The notes: generated from the letters alone by a model not told the origin. A stretch of 64,000 nucleotides of DNA from CAXBBB01 sp963793245 (GCA_963793245.1 CAWBZG010000004.1:514034-578033); one strand, 5' to 3'. Positions 17,856 to 28,029 are shown, counted from the first letter of the stretch. Made by a program: numbers and translations.

Positions 17856-18578
17856 CTACTTCCAACGCGACGAGATCAGCGCCAACTCGTCACCGTCGCG
17901 CGTGATGCGGTGCAGCCAGGCGCCGTCGTCCTGCGTGACGGACTCCGCGTTTATCGCCTGGCCCCACAGCGCTTCCTGACGCACGGCGTAGTCGAGTCGG
18001 TGCAATTCGCCGTCTTCGTACACCGACTGCGGCAAGGCTTCGAGTGCCCAGCGTGCGAACGCGACGTTGTTGGCGTGTCCGTTCAGGTCGAGGTCGCGGC
18101 GGGCGACGCGCAGGTCGGCGGTATGCTCGGGCGCGGCATCGGCGGACCACCGCAGGCGGGGGAAGTCGAGTTGCGGCGGACGAGACGTGTCGACTAGGTC
18201 GATGAAGTCCGAGCCGACGCGTCGCGGGCGCCTCGTGGCGGTGTCGAGTACGAACCAGCGTGACGAGATGTGCGCGATGTCGCCGTCATCCGTCGACAGC
18301 CTCGCGTCGCGGTGGGCGTAGAGGCGGTCGGCGTGCGACGGCCACGTCTCGATGCGGACGGACTGCCCCGCCATCGGCATCGGAGCCTCCAGACGCTGGA
18401 TCGCGATCTGCGCCATCAGCCACGCCTCGCCTCGGTCGAGCAGCGTCTGCATGTCCCAGCCCAACTCGGTCGCGTGGCGATTGGCGATGTCCTGGAACAG
18501 GTCGAGCAGGACCGGCAACGGCGCGCGGCCCGTCGCGTCGACTTCGGCTGCGCGGATCGAATAGGTGTGCGTAAACAT
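17856..18578 (-). CDS. Acyl-ACP thioesterase, FatA/FatB-like
   Basis: About 240 residues with two hot-dog domains: the N-terminal strand and helix FTHTYSIRAAEVDATGRAPL then LLDLFQDIANRHATELGWD, and the second-domain signature DLDLNGHANNVAFARWALEALP with the catalytic Asn/His pair of plant-type acyl-ACP thioesterases. It releases free fatty acids from acyl carrier protein. Start set at ATG 18578 since the ten upstream codons to 18608 show no homology. It is divergent from the M1 peptidase at 18667. Confidence 0.85.
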   Translation of the reverse strand: MFTHTYSIRAAEVDATGRAPLPVLLDLFQDIANRHATELGWDMQTLLDRGEAWLMAQIAIQRLEAPMPMAGQSVRIETWPSHADRLYAHRDARLSTDDGDIAHISSRWFVLDTATRRPRRVGSDFIDLVDTSRPPQLDFPRLRWSADAAPEHTADLRVARRDLDLNGHANNVAFARWALEALPQSVYEDGELHRLDYAVRQEALWGQAINAESVTQDDGAWLHRITRDGDELALISSRWK

Positions 18579-18621
18579 GAGATCGGCGGGGAGAGGCTTT
18601 CGTAGCAAACTAGAGAGCCAC

Positions 18622-18629
18622 TACCTTGC
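18622..18629 (+). promoter_or_regulatory. TAnnTTGC box upstream of M1 peptidase gene
   Basis: TACCTTGC, 38 bases before the ATG at 18667, same spacing class as the box before fbp. Candidate -7-like element; no clear upstream partner. Confidence 0.3.
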
Positions 18630-18666
18630 GTTTGTCTATCTCCTCATTCCTCTCTTTCTCTTCCAG

Positions 18667-20481
18667 ATGCTCCGACTTCTACTCTTGCTCACGCTCGCCC
18701 TCGTCAGCGCGCCGACTCTCTTTGCCCAGGGCGTGGCGCAGTGGGAGCAGCGCGTCGCCTACCAGATGGAGGTCGACGTGGACGCGCCGAACCACCAGAT
18801 GACGGGCACGCAGCGACTGACGTACACCAACAACAGTCCGTACGCGCTCGACCGTGTGTACTGGCACCTGTACTTCAACGCGTTCAATCCGCAGTCGATG
18901 ATGGCCGAGCGCAACCGCAACCTGCCCGATGCCGACGGGCGCGTCGTGCCGCGCATCTTCGAACTCACCGACGAGGAAGTCGGCTACCACAACGTCCACT
19001 CGATCACGATGGACGGCACTCCGGTCGAGTTCAACGTGTTCGACACGGTTCTCCGTGCCGACTTGCCAATGGAGATCGCCCCGGGCGCGACGGTCGTCTT
19101 CGAGATGGTGTTCGACAGCCAGGTGCCGCTTCAAACCCGCCGCAGCGGGCGCGACAGCCGAGAGGGGATCGACTTTTCGATGGCGCAGTGGTATCCCAAA
19201 ATGGCGCACTACGACAGCCGAGGTTGGCACGCCGACCCCTACATCGGACGCGAGTTCGTGGCGCCGTTCGGCTCGTGGGACGTTAAGATCACGATGCCAT
19301 CCGAATACACCATCGGCTCGACGGGCGTGCTCCAGAACCCGGACGAAATCGGCCACGGCTACTCGGACACCGACGTGCAGCACGCCGCAGGATCGCGCTT
19401 GACGTGGCACTTCATGGCTGACGACGTCCACGACTTCGCCTGGGCCGCCGACCCCGACTACATGCACGACCGCGTCGAGGTCGACGGCATCACGTACCAC
19501 CTGATCTATCAGGCCGACGTAGCCGAAGGGTGGGAGTTCATGAAACGCTTCGTCCCCCAGGTCATCGCCGAACTGAGCGCCAACATCGGCCCCTACGCCT
19601 ATCCGCAGTTCACCGTTATCCAGGGCGGAGACGGTGGCATGGAATACCCCATGCTCAACCTGATCACCGGCGGACGGACAGCCAACTCGCTGATCGGCGT
19701 GACCGTCCACGAAGCCGCTCACGAGTGGTTCTATTCGATGATGGCGAACAACGAGAGCGACTATCCGTGGTTCGACGAAGGCTTCACCAGCTACTGGACC
19801 GATCAGGTCATCGCCAACTTGATGCGCCCCGATGAAGAGGGCGACATCCATAAAGGAGCGACCAACGGCATCATCCGCTTGCAGCGCAGCGGTGGATTCG
19901 AGGCGCTCAACACGCCGTCCGATTATTACCACACCAACCGCGCGTACAGCACGGCGTCGTACGGTGGCGGTCAGAACGTCGCCCGTCTGCTCGGAAGCGT
20001 AATCGGCCAGGACAACCTCGCTCGGTTCTGGAAAGAACTCTACAATCAGTACGTTGGACGCCACATCGAGCCGGCGGACGTCGAGCGCGTCGCCGAGCAG
20101 GTGAGCGGGATGGAGTTGGACTGGTTCTTCTGGCAACTCACGCAGAGCACGCGCGAGATGGACTACGAACTGACCGGCGTCCGCAACGAGAGCGGCCAGG
20201 CGATGATCGACCTGTCGCGCAACGACGCGATGTTCTTCCCCGTCGACCTGCGTCTGACACTCGAAAACGGCGAGCAGATGTGGATCCACGTGCCGACGAG
20301 CGAGACGTTCGCCTCACGCCCGGTCGACAGCGGCTGGATGGTCGCCGAGCCGTGGCCGTGGACGTACGAGAAGTGGACGGTCACGGTCCCCGTCGCCAGT
20401 CCCGTCGTCAAAGCCGAACTCGACCCGATGGAGATCACGCCGGACTACAACCGCGAGAACCAGACGAGCGAGATGGAGTGA
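18667..20481 (+). CDS. Exported M1 family zinc metallopeptidase
   Basis: 604 residues starting with a signal peptide (MLRLLLLLTLALVSAPTLFAQ) chosen over upstream in-frame starts. The M1 beta-sandwich N-terminal domain leads to the gluzincin site: GGDGGMEYP (a GxMEN variant), HEAAHEW with His348 and His352, and Glu371 in WFDEGFTSY, the correct 18-residue spacing for the third zinc ligand. It should act as an aminopeptidase or related peptidase in the periplasm or on the cell surface. No type IX sorting tail is seen at the C-terminus. Transcribed alone, followed by a REP-like hairpin. Confidence 0.92.
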   Translation: MLRLLLLLTLALVSAPTLFAQGVAQWEQRVAYQMEVDVDAPNHQMTGTQRLTYTNNSPYALDRVYWHLYFNAFNPQSMMAERNRNLPDADGRVVPRIFELTDEEVGYHNVHSITMDGTPVEFNVFDTVLRADLPMEIAPGATVVFEMVFDSQVPLQTRRSGRDSREGIDFSMAQWYPKMAHYDSRGWHADPYIGREFVAPFGSWDVKITMPSEYTIGSTGVLQNPDEIGHGYSDTDVQHAAGSRLTWHFMADDVHDFAWAADPDYMHDRVEVDGITYHLIYQADVAEGWEFMKRFVPQVIAELSANIGPYAYPQFTVIQGGDGGMEYPMLNLITGGRTANSLIGVTVHEAAHEWFYSMMANNESDYPWFDEGFTSYWTDQVIANLMRPDEEGDIHKGATNGIIRLQRSGGFEALNTPSDYYHTNRAYSTASYGGGQNVARLLGSVIGQDNLARFWKELYNQYVGRHIEPADVERVAEQVSGMELDWFFWQLTQSTREMDYELTGVRNESGQAMIDLSRNDAMFFPVDLRLTLENGEQMWIHVPTSETFASRPVDSGWMVAEPWPWTYEKWTVTVPVASPVVKAELDPMEITPDYNRENQTSEME

Positions 20482-20492
20482 TCAGAGCAGGA

Positions 20493-20524
20493 GACCTGGC
20501 GGGTCGCCCACGACCTGCCAGGTC
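20493..20524. repeat. REP-like hairpin, ACCTGGCAGGT family, copy 3
   Basis: Arms GACCTGGCGGGTCG and CGACCTGCCAGGTC (one mismatch), then CGCGTAGGACC. Lies just after the M1 peptidase stop. The 3' arm and tail match the half copy at 48647. Confidence 0.8.
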
Positions 20525-20607
20525 CGCGTAGGACCGTCGCCGAACGGATCGAAGCGGGGCAGGGCAGCGTTTGGTTGCTTCTGTCCCGTTTTCTGTTTCT
20601 GCCTCTG

Positions 20608-23407
20608 ATGCCCGATTCCACGCCGCCCAACTGGTCCTCTCCCTTCGACGCGCAGCAGTCCGACAGCGCCACTGCGACGCTCCCCAAACCGTCGCCCGAG
20701 TTGGCCGATAGCGTGCGGATGCTTGGCGAAATGCTGGGGCAGTCGGTTGCTGAGTTGGGCGGACAGGAGCGGTTCGAACTGGTCGAGGAGTTACGGACGT
20801 TTGCGCAGCGGGCAGCGCGTTCCGGCGACGAGAAAGCCGCACAGCAAGCCACCGAGCGAATCCGCCACGCCTCGCGCGACGATCTGAACTGGGTGCTGCG
20901 CGCCTACACGACGTTTTTCCATCTGGTCAATCAGGCCGAGAAGCGCGAGATCGCCCGGATCAACCGAGAGCGGACGCTCAACAGCCCACCGCGCAGCGAA
21001 TCGGTCGACGAGTCCATCGGCAAACTTAAAGCCGCCGGACTGTCGCTGGCCGATGTCGAATCGCTGCTCCAGAAGCTCGACCTGCAGCCCACGCTGACCG
21101 CGCACCCGACCGAGGCGCGTCGCCGCTCGATTCTGTACAAGCAGCAGCAGATCGGCGAGCAACTAGAAGTCTTGCAGTCCGACCGTGCCACCGATGGCGA
21201 AAAGCGCGACGCTCAGGCCGACATCTCGCGCCAGATCCGGCTGCTCCTGCTCACCGACACGATCCGCGCCACGCGCCCGACCGTCGTCGACGAAATCGAC
21301 CAGGGCCTGTTCTTTCTCGCCGGAACGGTCTGGGACGTCGTCCCGCGCTTGCTGGCCGATATTCAGCGCGCGATCTCGAAGCACTATGCCGAAGAACTGG
21401 GCGGACGTATCCCCAACGTGCCTGCCTTCCTCCGCTACCGGAGTTGGATCGGCGGCGACCGGGACGGCAACCCCAACGTCACGCCTCAGGTCACGCGCGC
21501 CGCGATGAGTAGCCACCGCCGAGCCGCCTCGCGCCGGTTGGACGAGGGACTGCGCGCGGTCCGACGCGAGTTGAGCGTGTCGCAGGAGCAAGTGGAGGGA
21601 TTCTCGGACGACTTCGTGTCGGCCGTCGAGCGTGATGTGGAAGAAACCGGACTCGATGACTCAATCTTGCGCGCGTTCGGGCGTGAGCCGATCCGCCTGA
21701 AACTGGAGGCGATTCGCGTCCGAGTGCGCAAGGCTGAGACCGATCCCGCCAGCTATCCGCACGACACGTTTCTCGCCGACCTGTACGCCATCCGCGATGC
21801 CCTCGACGCCGTAGGCTTGCCCGATGTGGCGCGGTCGGGCAGTCTGGCGACGCTGATCTGGCAGGCCGAGGCGTTCGGGATGCACCTGGCCGCGCTCGAC
21901 ATCCGCCAGCACAGCCGCGTCCACGAAGCCGCCGTCGCCACGCTGCTCGCGCAGGGCGGAGTGACCGACCGCTATGCCGATATGGACGAAGACGAGCGCG
22001 AAACCGTCTTACGCAGCAGAACTGGCCTCGCCGCGCCCGCTGCGTCCGGTTGGTGCGCCAGACGATGCCGCGCTGGACGACCTTCTCGACGTGCTGGCTT
22101 TTGTGCGCGAGCAGGCCGGATACGCACCGCAATCGGTCGGCAGCTACATCGTTAGCATGACGCACGATCCGAGCGACTTGCTCGAAGTGCTGCTGCTGCT
22201 CAAAGAGGCCGGTTTGTGGTCACGCGCCGCCGACGGCACGATCACGACGGCCGTTGATGTTGTCCCGCTGTTCGAGACCATTGAGGACCTGGCCCATTCG
22301 CACGAGTTCATGCGCGGCCTGTTCGCCGGCGACTTGTGGCAGGCGCAACTGGCGGCGCGCGGCGGGTTGCAAGAGATCATGCTGGGCTACTCGGACTCCA
22401 ACAAGGACGGCGGCTATTGGATGGCGAACTGGAGTCTTCATCAGGCGCAGAGCGCGCTGGGTGACGTATGCGAGGAGTTTGGTGTCAGCCTCCGCCTGTT
22501 CCACGGGCGCGGCGGGACGGTCGGCAGAGGCGGCGGACGCGCAAATCAGGCGATGCTCGCCCAGCCCGCGTCGGCCCAAACGGGCCGCATCCGCTTCACC
22601 GAACAGGGCGAGGTCATCTCGTTCCGCTACGGCTCGGACGCTATCGCGATGCGCCACCTCGAACAGATGGCGAGCGCCCTGCTCGTCGGCACCGCCAAGA
22701 TCACCGATACGCGCGATCCCGAAGGCGCCGCCCAACTAGTCGCACGCATGGCCGACACGTCGACCGACGCCTACCTGTCGCTCATCCACGACGACGACTT
22801 TTGGCCGTGGTACAGCGGCATCACCCCACTCGGCAGCATCGGCCAACTGCCCATCGCCAGCCGCCCGATCAGCCGCCAAACCCAGGGCGACGATCCGTTC
22901 GACGGGCTACGCGCGATCCCGTGGGTATTCGCCTGGACGCAGACGCGCTACACCGTCCCCGGCTGGTATGGAACGGGCGCTGCCGCCGCAGAACTGACGG
23001 ACGACGAACGTGCCTCGCTCAAGGAGGCCTACCAAAACTGGCCGTTCCTCCGCGCCGTCGCCGATAACGCCGCTCGCGAGATGGCTCGCGCCCGTCTGTC
23101 TATCGCCGCTCGCTACGACGAAGCGTTGGCCCCCGAACCGTCGTTCCACGAACGCATCGCCGACGATTTGGAAAACGGCGCGTCGCTGCTCCAGTCCATC
23201 ACTGAGCGCCCCTTGGCCGGATCAGGCGCCATCGCCCGTTCCATCGACCTGCGCAACCCGTACACCGATGTGCTCAACTTCGTCCAGATCGTCCTACTGG
23301 AGCGCATCCGCGCCGCCGATGCCGAGGGCAAAGACGCCGATGAAGACCGCGACTTGCTCCAGCTCAGCATCAACGGAATCGCCGCAGCTATGCAGAGTAC
23401 GGGCTGA
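20608..23407 (+). CDS. ppc: Phosphoenolpyruvate carboxylase, with single-base frameshift
   Basis: Carboxylates phosphoenolpyruvate to oxaloacetate, refilling the citric-acid cycle. Two frames together give about 932 residues, normal for the family. The first covers ATG 20608 to about 22012 with catalytic TLTAHPTEARRRS near residue 165 and YRSWIGGDRDGNPNVT; the second continues LASPRPLRP, MTHDPSDLLEVLLLLKEAG, MLGYSDSNKDGGY, FHGRGGTVGRGGG and ends NGIAAAMQSTG. One surplus base around 22011-22013 (between ETVL and AELASPRPL) restores a single frame. Every catalytic motif is intact on both sides, so an indel error is more likely than inactivation. Confidence 0.92.
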
Positions 23408-23449
23408 CTTGGGCCAAACATGGCGCTATCCGCCGCTTGTACTCGGCAG

Positions 23450-24262
23450 TCACGCCGCCTGTAACTCTGCGCGGTCAATCCCCGCTATGCGGTCGATGAA
23501 TGCAATGGCGACGCGGTTGAACGTCTCGGGCTGGTCGACATTGACGACGTGGCCGCTGTCCTCGACGACGTGTAGTTCACTCTTCAGGTGTTCGTCCGCC
23601 AACTTGCGCGCTGGAGGGAGGAAGAGGTGATCCTGGTCGCCCATGACGTAGAGCGTTGGCGTGTCGAGTTCTCGCTCGCGGTAGAGGCGAAGGAGGGGCG
23701 TCACCTCGGTCGTCAGGCGAAACCAGCGGACGAACTCGCGCTGTGCCATCTTGCGCGCCTCACGGACGAACAGCGACCGGCTCTCCTCATGCGCCGCGCG
23801 TGGCATGATGACCCAGGCGAACAGTTTGTAGAGCCACAGAAAGGGGACGACGCGTTTGAACACGTTGCCGCCCCAAACCAGTACACGCGAGCGTAAGTCC
23901 AACCGCACAATGGCACCGCCCAACGTCATCGACAGCACGCGGTCCGGCTCCATCTCGGCGATCGTGCGGATTACGATGCAGCCCAGCGAGATACCGATGA
24001 AGTGCGCTGCTTCGATTCCCTCGCGGTCGAGCACGTCGACGACTTCACGGCTGACGGCATCGAACGTGTAATCCAATGTCATCGCCTGATCCTCGCTTAG
24101 TTGCGATCCACCGTGTCCGCGCAGGTCGACCATCAGCACGTTGTAGCGTGCGCGGAAGTCTCGCATCTGCTGGTGCCAGATAGACGAAGAGCCGCCAGCA
24201 CCGTGCACGAACACGACCCATGGGGCATCATCGGCTAAGTCGTATCGGCGAGCGTGAAGCAT
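23450..24262 (-). CDS. Alpha/beta hydrolase
   Basis: 270 residues from ATG 24262. The oxyanion motif VFVHGAGGSSSIW is near residue 17, the nucleophile elbow GISLGC places Ser92, the acid is in MGDQDHLF and the catalytic His in DSGHVVNVDQPETFN. Fold and motifs are those of the proline-iminopeptidase/haloperoxidase-like hydrolases; substrate unknown. No signal peptide. It lies 31 bases after the end of the App1-type phosphatase gene on the same strand and may share its transcript. It converges on ppc. Confidence 0.85.
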   Translation of the reverse strand: MLHARRYDLADDAPWVVFVHGAGGSSSIWHQQMRDFRARYNVLMVDLRGHGGSQLSEDQAMTLDYTFDAVSREVVDVLDREGIEAAHFIGISLGCIVIRTIAEMEPDRVLSMTLGGAIVRLDLRSRVLVWGGNVFKRVVPFLWLYKLFAWVIMPRAAHEESRSLFVREARKMAQREFVRWFRLTTEVTPLLRLYRERELDTPTLYVMGDQDHLFLPPARKLADEHLKSELHVVEDSGHVVNVDQPETFNRVAIAFIDRIAGIDRAELQAA

Positions 24263-24293
24263 GACGGGGTAACGATTGGTGCGCCCGGTGGAT

Positions 24294-25358
24294 TCAGGAG
24301 AGCACGCCTTCTTCACGCAGTAAAGCGAATGCGTCTCGGCTATCGGCGCAGAACACGAGCGGAACGTCCATCGCACGCAGTTCTTGGGCATGCTTTCGGA
24401 CCTCCTCGTCGCGCACATCGTCGCTCACGTCGCGGATGACGACGGCTTTGATACGGCCCGGATGCTCGCGCGCGGCATCGGCATAGATCTCTGGATCGTG
24501 CTGCCCGCTGTCTCCGATCAGGACGAACGGTAGATCGGGATAGGTGGTGAGAATCGCGCGCAGATGCTCGCTCTTGTGCTCGCTGTGCGGCGTTTTGAGC
24601 ATTTTGGTTTGGTCCAGTCCAAGGTCGCGCAGCAAGATCGGTCCGCGCGGTAGTCCGTTGAGGTCGAGGAAGTCGCGGATGAAGTCGTACAGATTCCAAG
24701 GCGACGACGACAGGTAGAAGAAGGGATTGCGCGCATCTCCCGGTGCCGCCTTACGCAGCGCAGCGTAGAGTTCATCGACGTGCTCGAAGGCTAGTCGCGT
24801 GTGGACGTTGCCCGTCAGCGTGGTGCGGATCATGCGCACGAGACTCGTTGCGTCGGTTTGCAGAACCGTGTCGTCGATGTCCGAGATGACGCCAAACTCC
24901 GCTCGGGGGTGAGGCACCAGGACGTCGACGATCTGCTCGGCCTGTTTGTCCGGCTCGCCGCCGTCGACGTTGCGCGTGCGGAGCGTGACCGGATGCCATT
25001 CGCGCGAGCGGTCGAGTGGGGCGGGGACGAGGTGGACCGCGGCATATCCTTCTTCATCGCTGATGCCTTGCGCCGTGGCATCGCCGAACGTGGCTTCGAT
25101 TTCGATGCCTGGGATCTCGTCGCTTTCGAACCGGGCGATCATGTCGCGCAAGTTGTCGAGCGTCGACTGGTCGGCATCTGCGCTTAAGTCGCCGGGGTCG
25201 CGGAGCACACGGGTCAACAGGCGAAACAGGTCGGGAGTCCCATAGGCGCGGTAGGGCGCGAGAACAGCGGCGCGGTCGTCGTCGGGGAGCAGGCGGGCGG
25301 CGCGATCGAGCAGGTTTTCGGCGGTCAGGGCTAGGCGATGAGCGAACGTGTCGAGCAT
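24294..25358 (-). CDS. App1-type phosphatase (DUF2183), HAD-like
   Basis: About 354 residues. The catalytic DIDDTVLQTDAT motif near residue 170 and the later segments YLSSSPWNLYDFIRDFL and FVLIGDSGQHDPEIY are those of the DUF2183 domain named after yeast phosphatidate phosphatase App1. It is likely to dephosphorylate a lipid or other phosphoester; bacterial substrates are not established. Start at ATG 25358 is a choice; GTG 25385 adds nine residues. The gene is divergent from the small membrane protein at 25454. Confidence 0.8.
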   Translation of the reverse strand: MLDTFAHRLALTAENLLDRAARLLPDDDRAAVLAPYRAYGTPDLFRLLTRVLRDPGDLSADADQSTLDNLRDMIARFESDEIPGIEIEATFGDATAQGISDEEGYAAVHLVPAPLDRSREWHPVTLRTRNVDGGEPDKQAEQIVDVLVPHPRAEFGVISDIDDTVLQTDATSLVRMIRTTLTGNVHTRLAFEHVDELYAALRKAAPGDARNPFFYLSSSPWNLYDFIRDFLDLNGLPRGPILLRDLGLDQTKMLKTPHSEHKSEHLRAILTTYPDLPFVLIGDSGQHDPEIYADAAREHPGRIKAVVIRDVSDDVRDEEVRKHAQELRAMDVPLVFCADSRDAFALLREEGVLS

Positions 25359-25453
25359 GTCGAGGTGGAGGGTTTCCAGAGACACCGCGCCCCGACGTGT
25401 CGTGCTCCGCTCGAAGGCGTAGCTTACGGTTCCGTTGCATCTGCCCTGGCGCT

Positions 25454-25726
25454 GTGAATCCCGTTTCGTTTCTGATCTCGCTGTTCGTCCCACGCATCGC
25501 CATCGTGGTGCTGTGGCTGTTTACCGGATGGTTTTCGGGCGTGTTTGACAACTATCTGATGCCCGTACTCGGATTCCTCGTGGCCCCTTATACGCTTCTC
25601 TGGGTGAGCGTCGTCGAGAACGTGTTCGGTGGAAGTTGGGGCCTCTTTCCGATTCTCGGCGTGATCGCAGCCGTCGCCCTCGATACGTTGCCTGTCGTGA
25701 TGCGTAGCCGTACGATCGGATCCTGA
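25454..25726 (+). CDS. Small integral membrane protein, unknown function
   Basis: 90 residues from GTG 25454 (MNPVSFLISLFVPRIAIVVL). Two or three hydrophobic segments span about residues 5-22, 32-52 and 58-80, with a basic tail VMRSRTIGS suggesting the C-terminus is cytoplasmic. An extension upstream to 25397 is open but polar and unlike the rest. I do not recognise a family. High third-position GC and the intact hydrophobic pattern support it being real. Confidence 0.6.
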   Translation: MNPVSFLISLFVPRIAIVVLWLFTGWFSGVFDNYLMPVLGFLVAPYTLLWVSVVENVFGGSWGLFPILGVIAAVALDTLPVVMRSRTIGS

Positions 25727-25835
25727 GAGACTACTCGAACTGCGGTCAGGCTCTGAGCGCAGTCGGTTTCGCTGATCTCTTCACGCGGTACGTGAACCGG
25801 GCGCGCGTATGTTGGACGCCCATCCACCGCAGCCT

Positions 25836-26126
25836 ATGACCAAGCACGACATCGTCGACCGCATCGCCCAGGCTACGGGCTTGACGCGCGTCGAGACCGA
25901 AGCGGTCGTCACCGGCTTTATGGTGTGCGTGAGCGATTCGCTGGCCGATGGAGAACGCGTCGAACTGCGGGGCTTTGGCGTGTTCGACGTAGCCGACCGC
26001 GCTGCTCGACGCGCTCGAAACCCTTCGACTGGCGAATCTCTTGCCGTCGCCGCCCGCCGCGTGCCTGTTTTCCGTCCCTCGCGCGACCTCAAAAACCGTG
26101 TCCATCCCTCCGACGACGATGCCTGA
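25836..26126 (+). CDS. HU/IHF-family DNA-binding protein
   Basis: 96 residues from ATG 25836 (MTKHDIVDRIAQATGLTRVE). It has the HU helix-turn-helix dimer part followed by the beta-arm segment GFGVFDVADRAARRARNPSTGE, with the arm-tip RNPxTGE motif that inserts into DNA, and FRPSRDLKNRV at the end. As in IHF-like proteins it should bend DNA as a dimer. The end overlaps the start of the next gene by eight bases. Confidence 0.92.
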   Translation: MTKHDIVDRIAQATGLTRVETEAVVTGFMVCVSDSLADGERVELRGFGVFDVADRAARRARNPSTGESLAVAARRVPVFRPSRDLKNRVHPSDDDA

Positions 26127-27243
26127 CGAATCGACCTGTATCGCCTGTGGTGCCCGCCTCAAGCCTGGGCAAACCCGCTGCGATCTCTGCGGCCATAGGG
26201 TAGGCGCGCCGGCTCCCGGCGACGAAGGCAATCCGGCAATGAGTAGCGGAGTGCCTGTTGTCGACGAGGTTGTGGAGAGCGAGGGTGCGTTCTGCAACGA
26301 ATGCGGATGGAAAAATCCTGCTGGCGCTCGCTTTTGCAGTCGATGCGGATCGCCGCTCCAGGTGGGCGCTGTCGCACCCGATGCTCCGGCGCTTCCGCCC
26401 GATGCAGCCACATCCGAGGCGACTCGGGCGCCCGAGCCGGAAGGCATCGGAAAGCGACTGGGTCTGCTGCTGGGATCGGCGTTGCTCCTCGTCGCCGCAC
26501 TGTTCGCGCTCTCTGTCGTCTTGGGCGATGGGCCGAGTGAGGCCGACATGCAGCCCAACGCCACCCAGCCTCCACCCGACGCGCAACTGCCCAACGACGA
26601 GCCGCTTCCTGCCGGAAGCGTGACCGGCGTGTTCGCCGAACTCTCGTCCGAGGCAACCGGACTGGTGTCGCAACTCGAAGACGAAATCGACGCGGCGACG
26701 GGAGCCGAGCGCGCCGCTGCCCAGCGCCGCATGGTCGACCTGCTCATCGGCTTCGGTCGCCCCGACCTTGCTGCTCAGGCCCAGTCCGACCTGGCGCGCG
26801 AGACCGACGATCCCATCGCCTACGAACGCGCGGGCGATCTCTATTCCGAATGGCTCGACCTCCTCGATGCCGGAAGCCGGGCGCCCATCGCTCAGCGCGC
26901 CGTCGGGATGTACGACGCGGCCCGCGAGCGCGGACAAAACAGCCTCGATCTGCGCGCCCGTCAGTCGTGGGCGCTCCAGTACGACAGCTCGTCCGATCCG
27001 ATGCGCGCCATCCAGGAGACGCTGGGCATTCTCGAAGAGGATTCGCTCCACATCGGCGGCAACTTCAATAGGGGCTGGATGAACCTGCAGATCGGTCGCC
27101 CCCAAGAGGCGAAGCGGTACTTCGCCCGCATCGTACGCGTCGCCGGAGCCGATTCGCCTCAGGGTCGCAACGCGTCCCAGATCATCGATCAGATCGACGC
27201 CAACAGTGCCGATCAACCCGATGCAGCGCTTCCGGGGCGATAG
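26119..27243 (+). CDS. Zinc-ribbon, single-pass membrane protein with helical repeat region
   Basis: 374 residues. Two zinc ribbons open the protein: CIACG..CDLCG (residues 7-25) and CNECG..CSRCG (about 60-77). A membrane span LGLLLGSALLLVAALFAL follows near residue 115-135, then a Pro/Gln-rich linker and an all-helical, TPR-like C-terminal domain (for example GDLYSEWLDLLDAG, QAKRYFARIVRVAG-like repeats, and GWMNLQIGRPQEAKRYFA). The layout puts the zinc ribbons in the cytoplasm and the helical domain outside the membrane. Function unknown. Overlap of eight bases with the HU-like gene suggests coupled expression. Confidence 0.7.
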   Translation: MPDESTCIACGARLKPGQTRCDLCGHRVGAPAPGDEGNPAMSSGVPVVDEVVESEGAFCNECGWKNPAGARFCSRCGSPLQVGAVAPDAPALPPDAATSEATRAPEPEGIGKRLGLLLGSALLLVAALFALSVVLGDGPSEADMQPNATQPPPDAQLPNDEPLPAGSVTGVFAELSSEATGLVSQLEDEIDAATGAERAAAQRRMVDLLIGFGRPDLAAQAQSDLARETDDPIAYERAGDLYSEWLDLLDAGSRAPIAQRAVGMYDAARERGQNSLDLRARQSWALQYDSSSDPMRAIQETLGILEEDSLHIGGNFNRGWMNLQIGRPQEAKRYFARIVRVAGADSPQGRNASQIIDQIDANSADQPDAALPGR

Positions 27244-27322
27244 ACTCCGCGTTTCGTCGCCGTAGTTTCGATCAGCGCAGTCGTCCCGAGACGCAGCGCA
27301 TCCCACTCGAACCCGCTGACCG

Positions 27323-27982
27323 ATGGTGCAACGCTTCACTCCCGACCAACTCGACCGCCTGAAAGCCGCCGTCGCCGAAGCTGAGAAGCGCACGTCGGCT
27401 GAGATCGTGCCCTGCGTCGTCAAGCGCAGCGACCGCTACCCGGAGGCTATGGCGCGCGGAGCCGTCTGGGGGGGCGTGCTCGCTCTCGTCGCGTGGACGC
27501 TGTTCGATCTGCTGCACGTGGGGATGGGGTGGGGCTGGCTGCACAGCGAGTGGGGCGTGTGCCTCGTCGTGACGGTTGGGCTGATCGTAGGCGCACTATT
27601 GGGAGGAACCGTACCCGCTGTCCGACGCGCGCTCGTCGGTGGCGCTCGGATGGACCAGATGGTGCATCGCCGGGCGATGCGCGCGTTCGTGGAGGAGGAG
27701 GTGTTCAACACAACTGGGCGGACGGGCGTGCTGCTGCTGCTCTCGATCGACGAGCACCGGGTCGAAGTGTTGGCCGATGAAGGCATCAGCAGCAAAGTCG
27801 CCCCCGAAGCTTGGGGGGAATTGACGGCACTCATCATCCAAGGGATTCGCAGCGGCGATCTGCCGGGCGCATTGATCGACGTGTTCGACCGCGTGGGCGT
27901 CCTGCTCGGAGAAAGCGGACTGCCCGTCACTCCGGACGATGTCGACGAGTTGGACAACCACTTGCGCGTGTACGCCGAGTAG
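27323..27982 (+). CDS. TPM-domain membrane protein
   Basis: 219 residues beginning with FTPDQLDRLKAAVAEAEKRTSAEIVPCVV and RSDRYPEA, the typical start of TPM (TLP18.3/Psb32/MOLO-1) domains, here interrupted by two membrane segments (about residues 46-65 and 78-98) and completed by GRTGVLLLLSIDEHRVEVLADEGI. Such proteins occur widely in bacteria without settled function; some TPM domains have been linked to acid phosphatase activity or complex repair. A TAGTTTCG box lies about 53 bases upstream (27263-27270). Confidence 0.75.
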   Translation: MVQRFTPDQLDRLKAAVAEAEKRTSAEIVPCVVKRSDRYPEAMARGAVWGGVLALVAWTLFDLLHVGMGWGWLHSEWGVCLVVTVGLIVGALLGGTVPAVRRALVGGARMDQMVHRRAMRAFVEEEVFNTTGRTGVLLLLSIDEHRVEVLADEGISSKVAPEAWGELTALIIQGIRSGDLPGALIDVFDRVGVLLGESGLPVTPDDVDELDNHLRVYAE

Positions 27983-28001
27983 CGACAGGTCTCGCGCCAG
28001 C

Positions 28002-28029
28002 GTAAGGGCGATTCATGAATCGCCCTTAC
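28002..28029. repeat. 28-bp perfect palindrome, copy 2
   Basis: Identical to the palindrome at 8107-8134. It starts 19 bases after the TPM gene stop. Confidence 0.9.

Noticed and set aside
18679..20289. 536-codon minus-strand open frame over the M1 peptidase
   Set aside because: Shadow of a gene with complete catalytic motifs. Composition is typical of antisense translations here.
24294..25493. Longer App1-type protein starting at 25493
   Set aside because: The first 45 codons are Arg/Ser-rich and overlap the start of the divergent membrane-protein gene; no homology before MLDTFAHRL.
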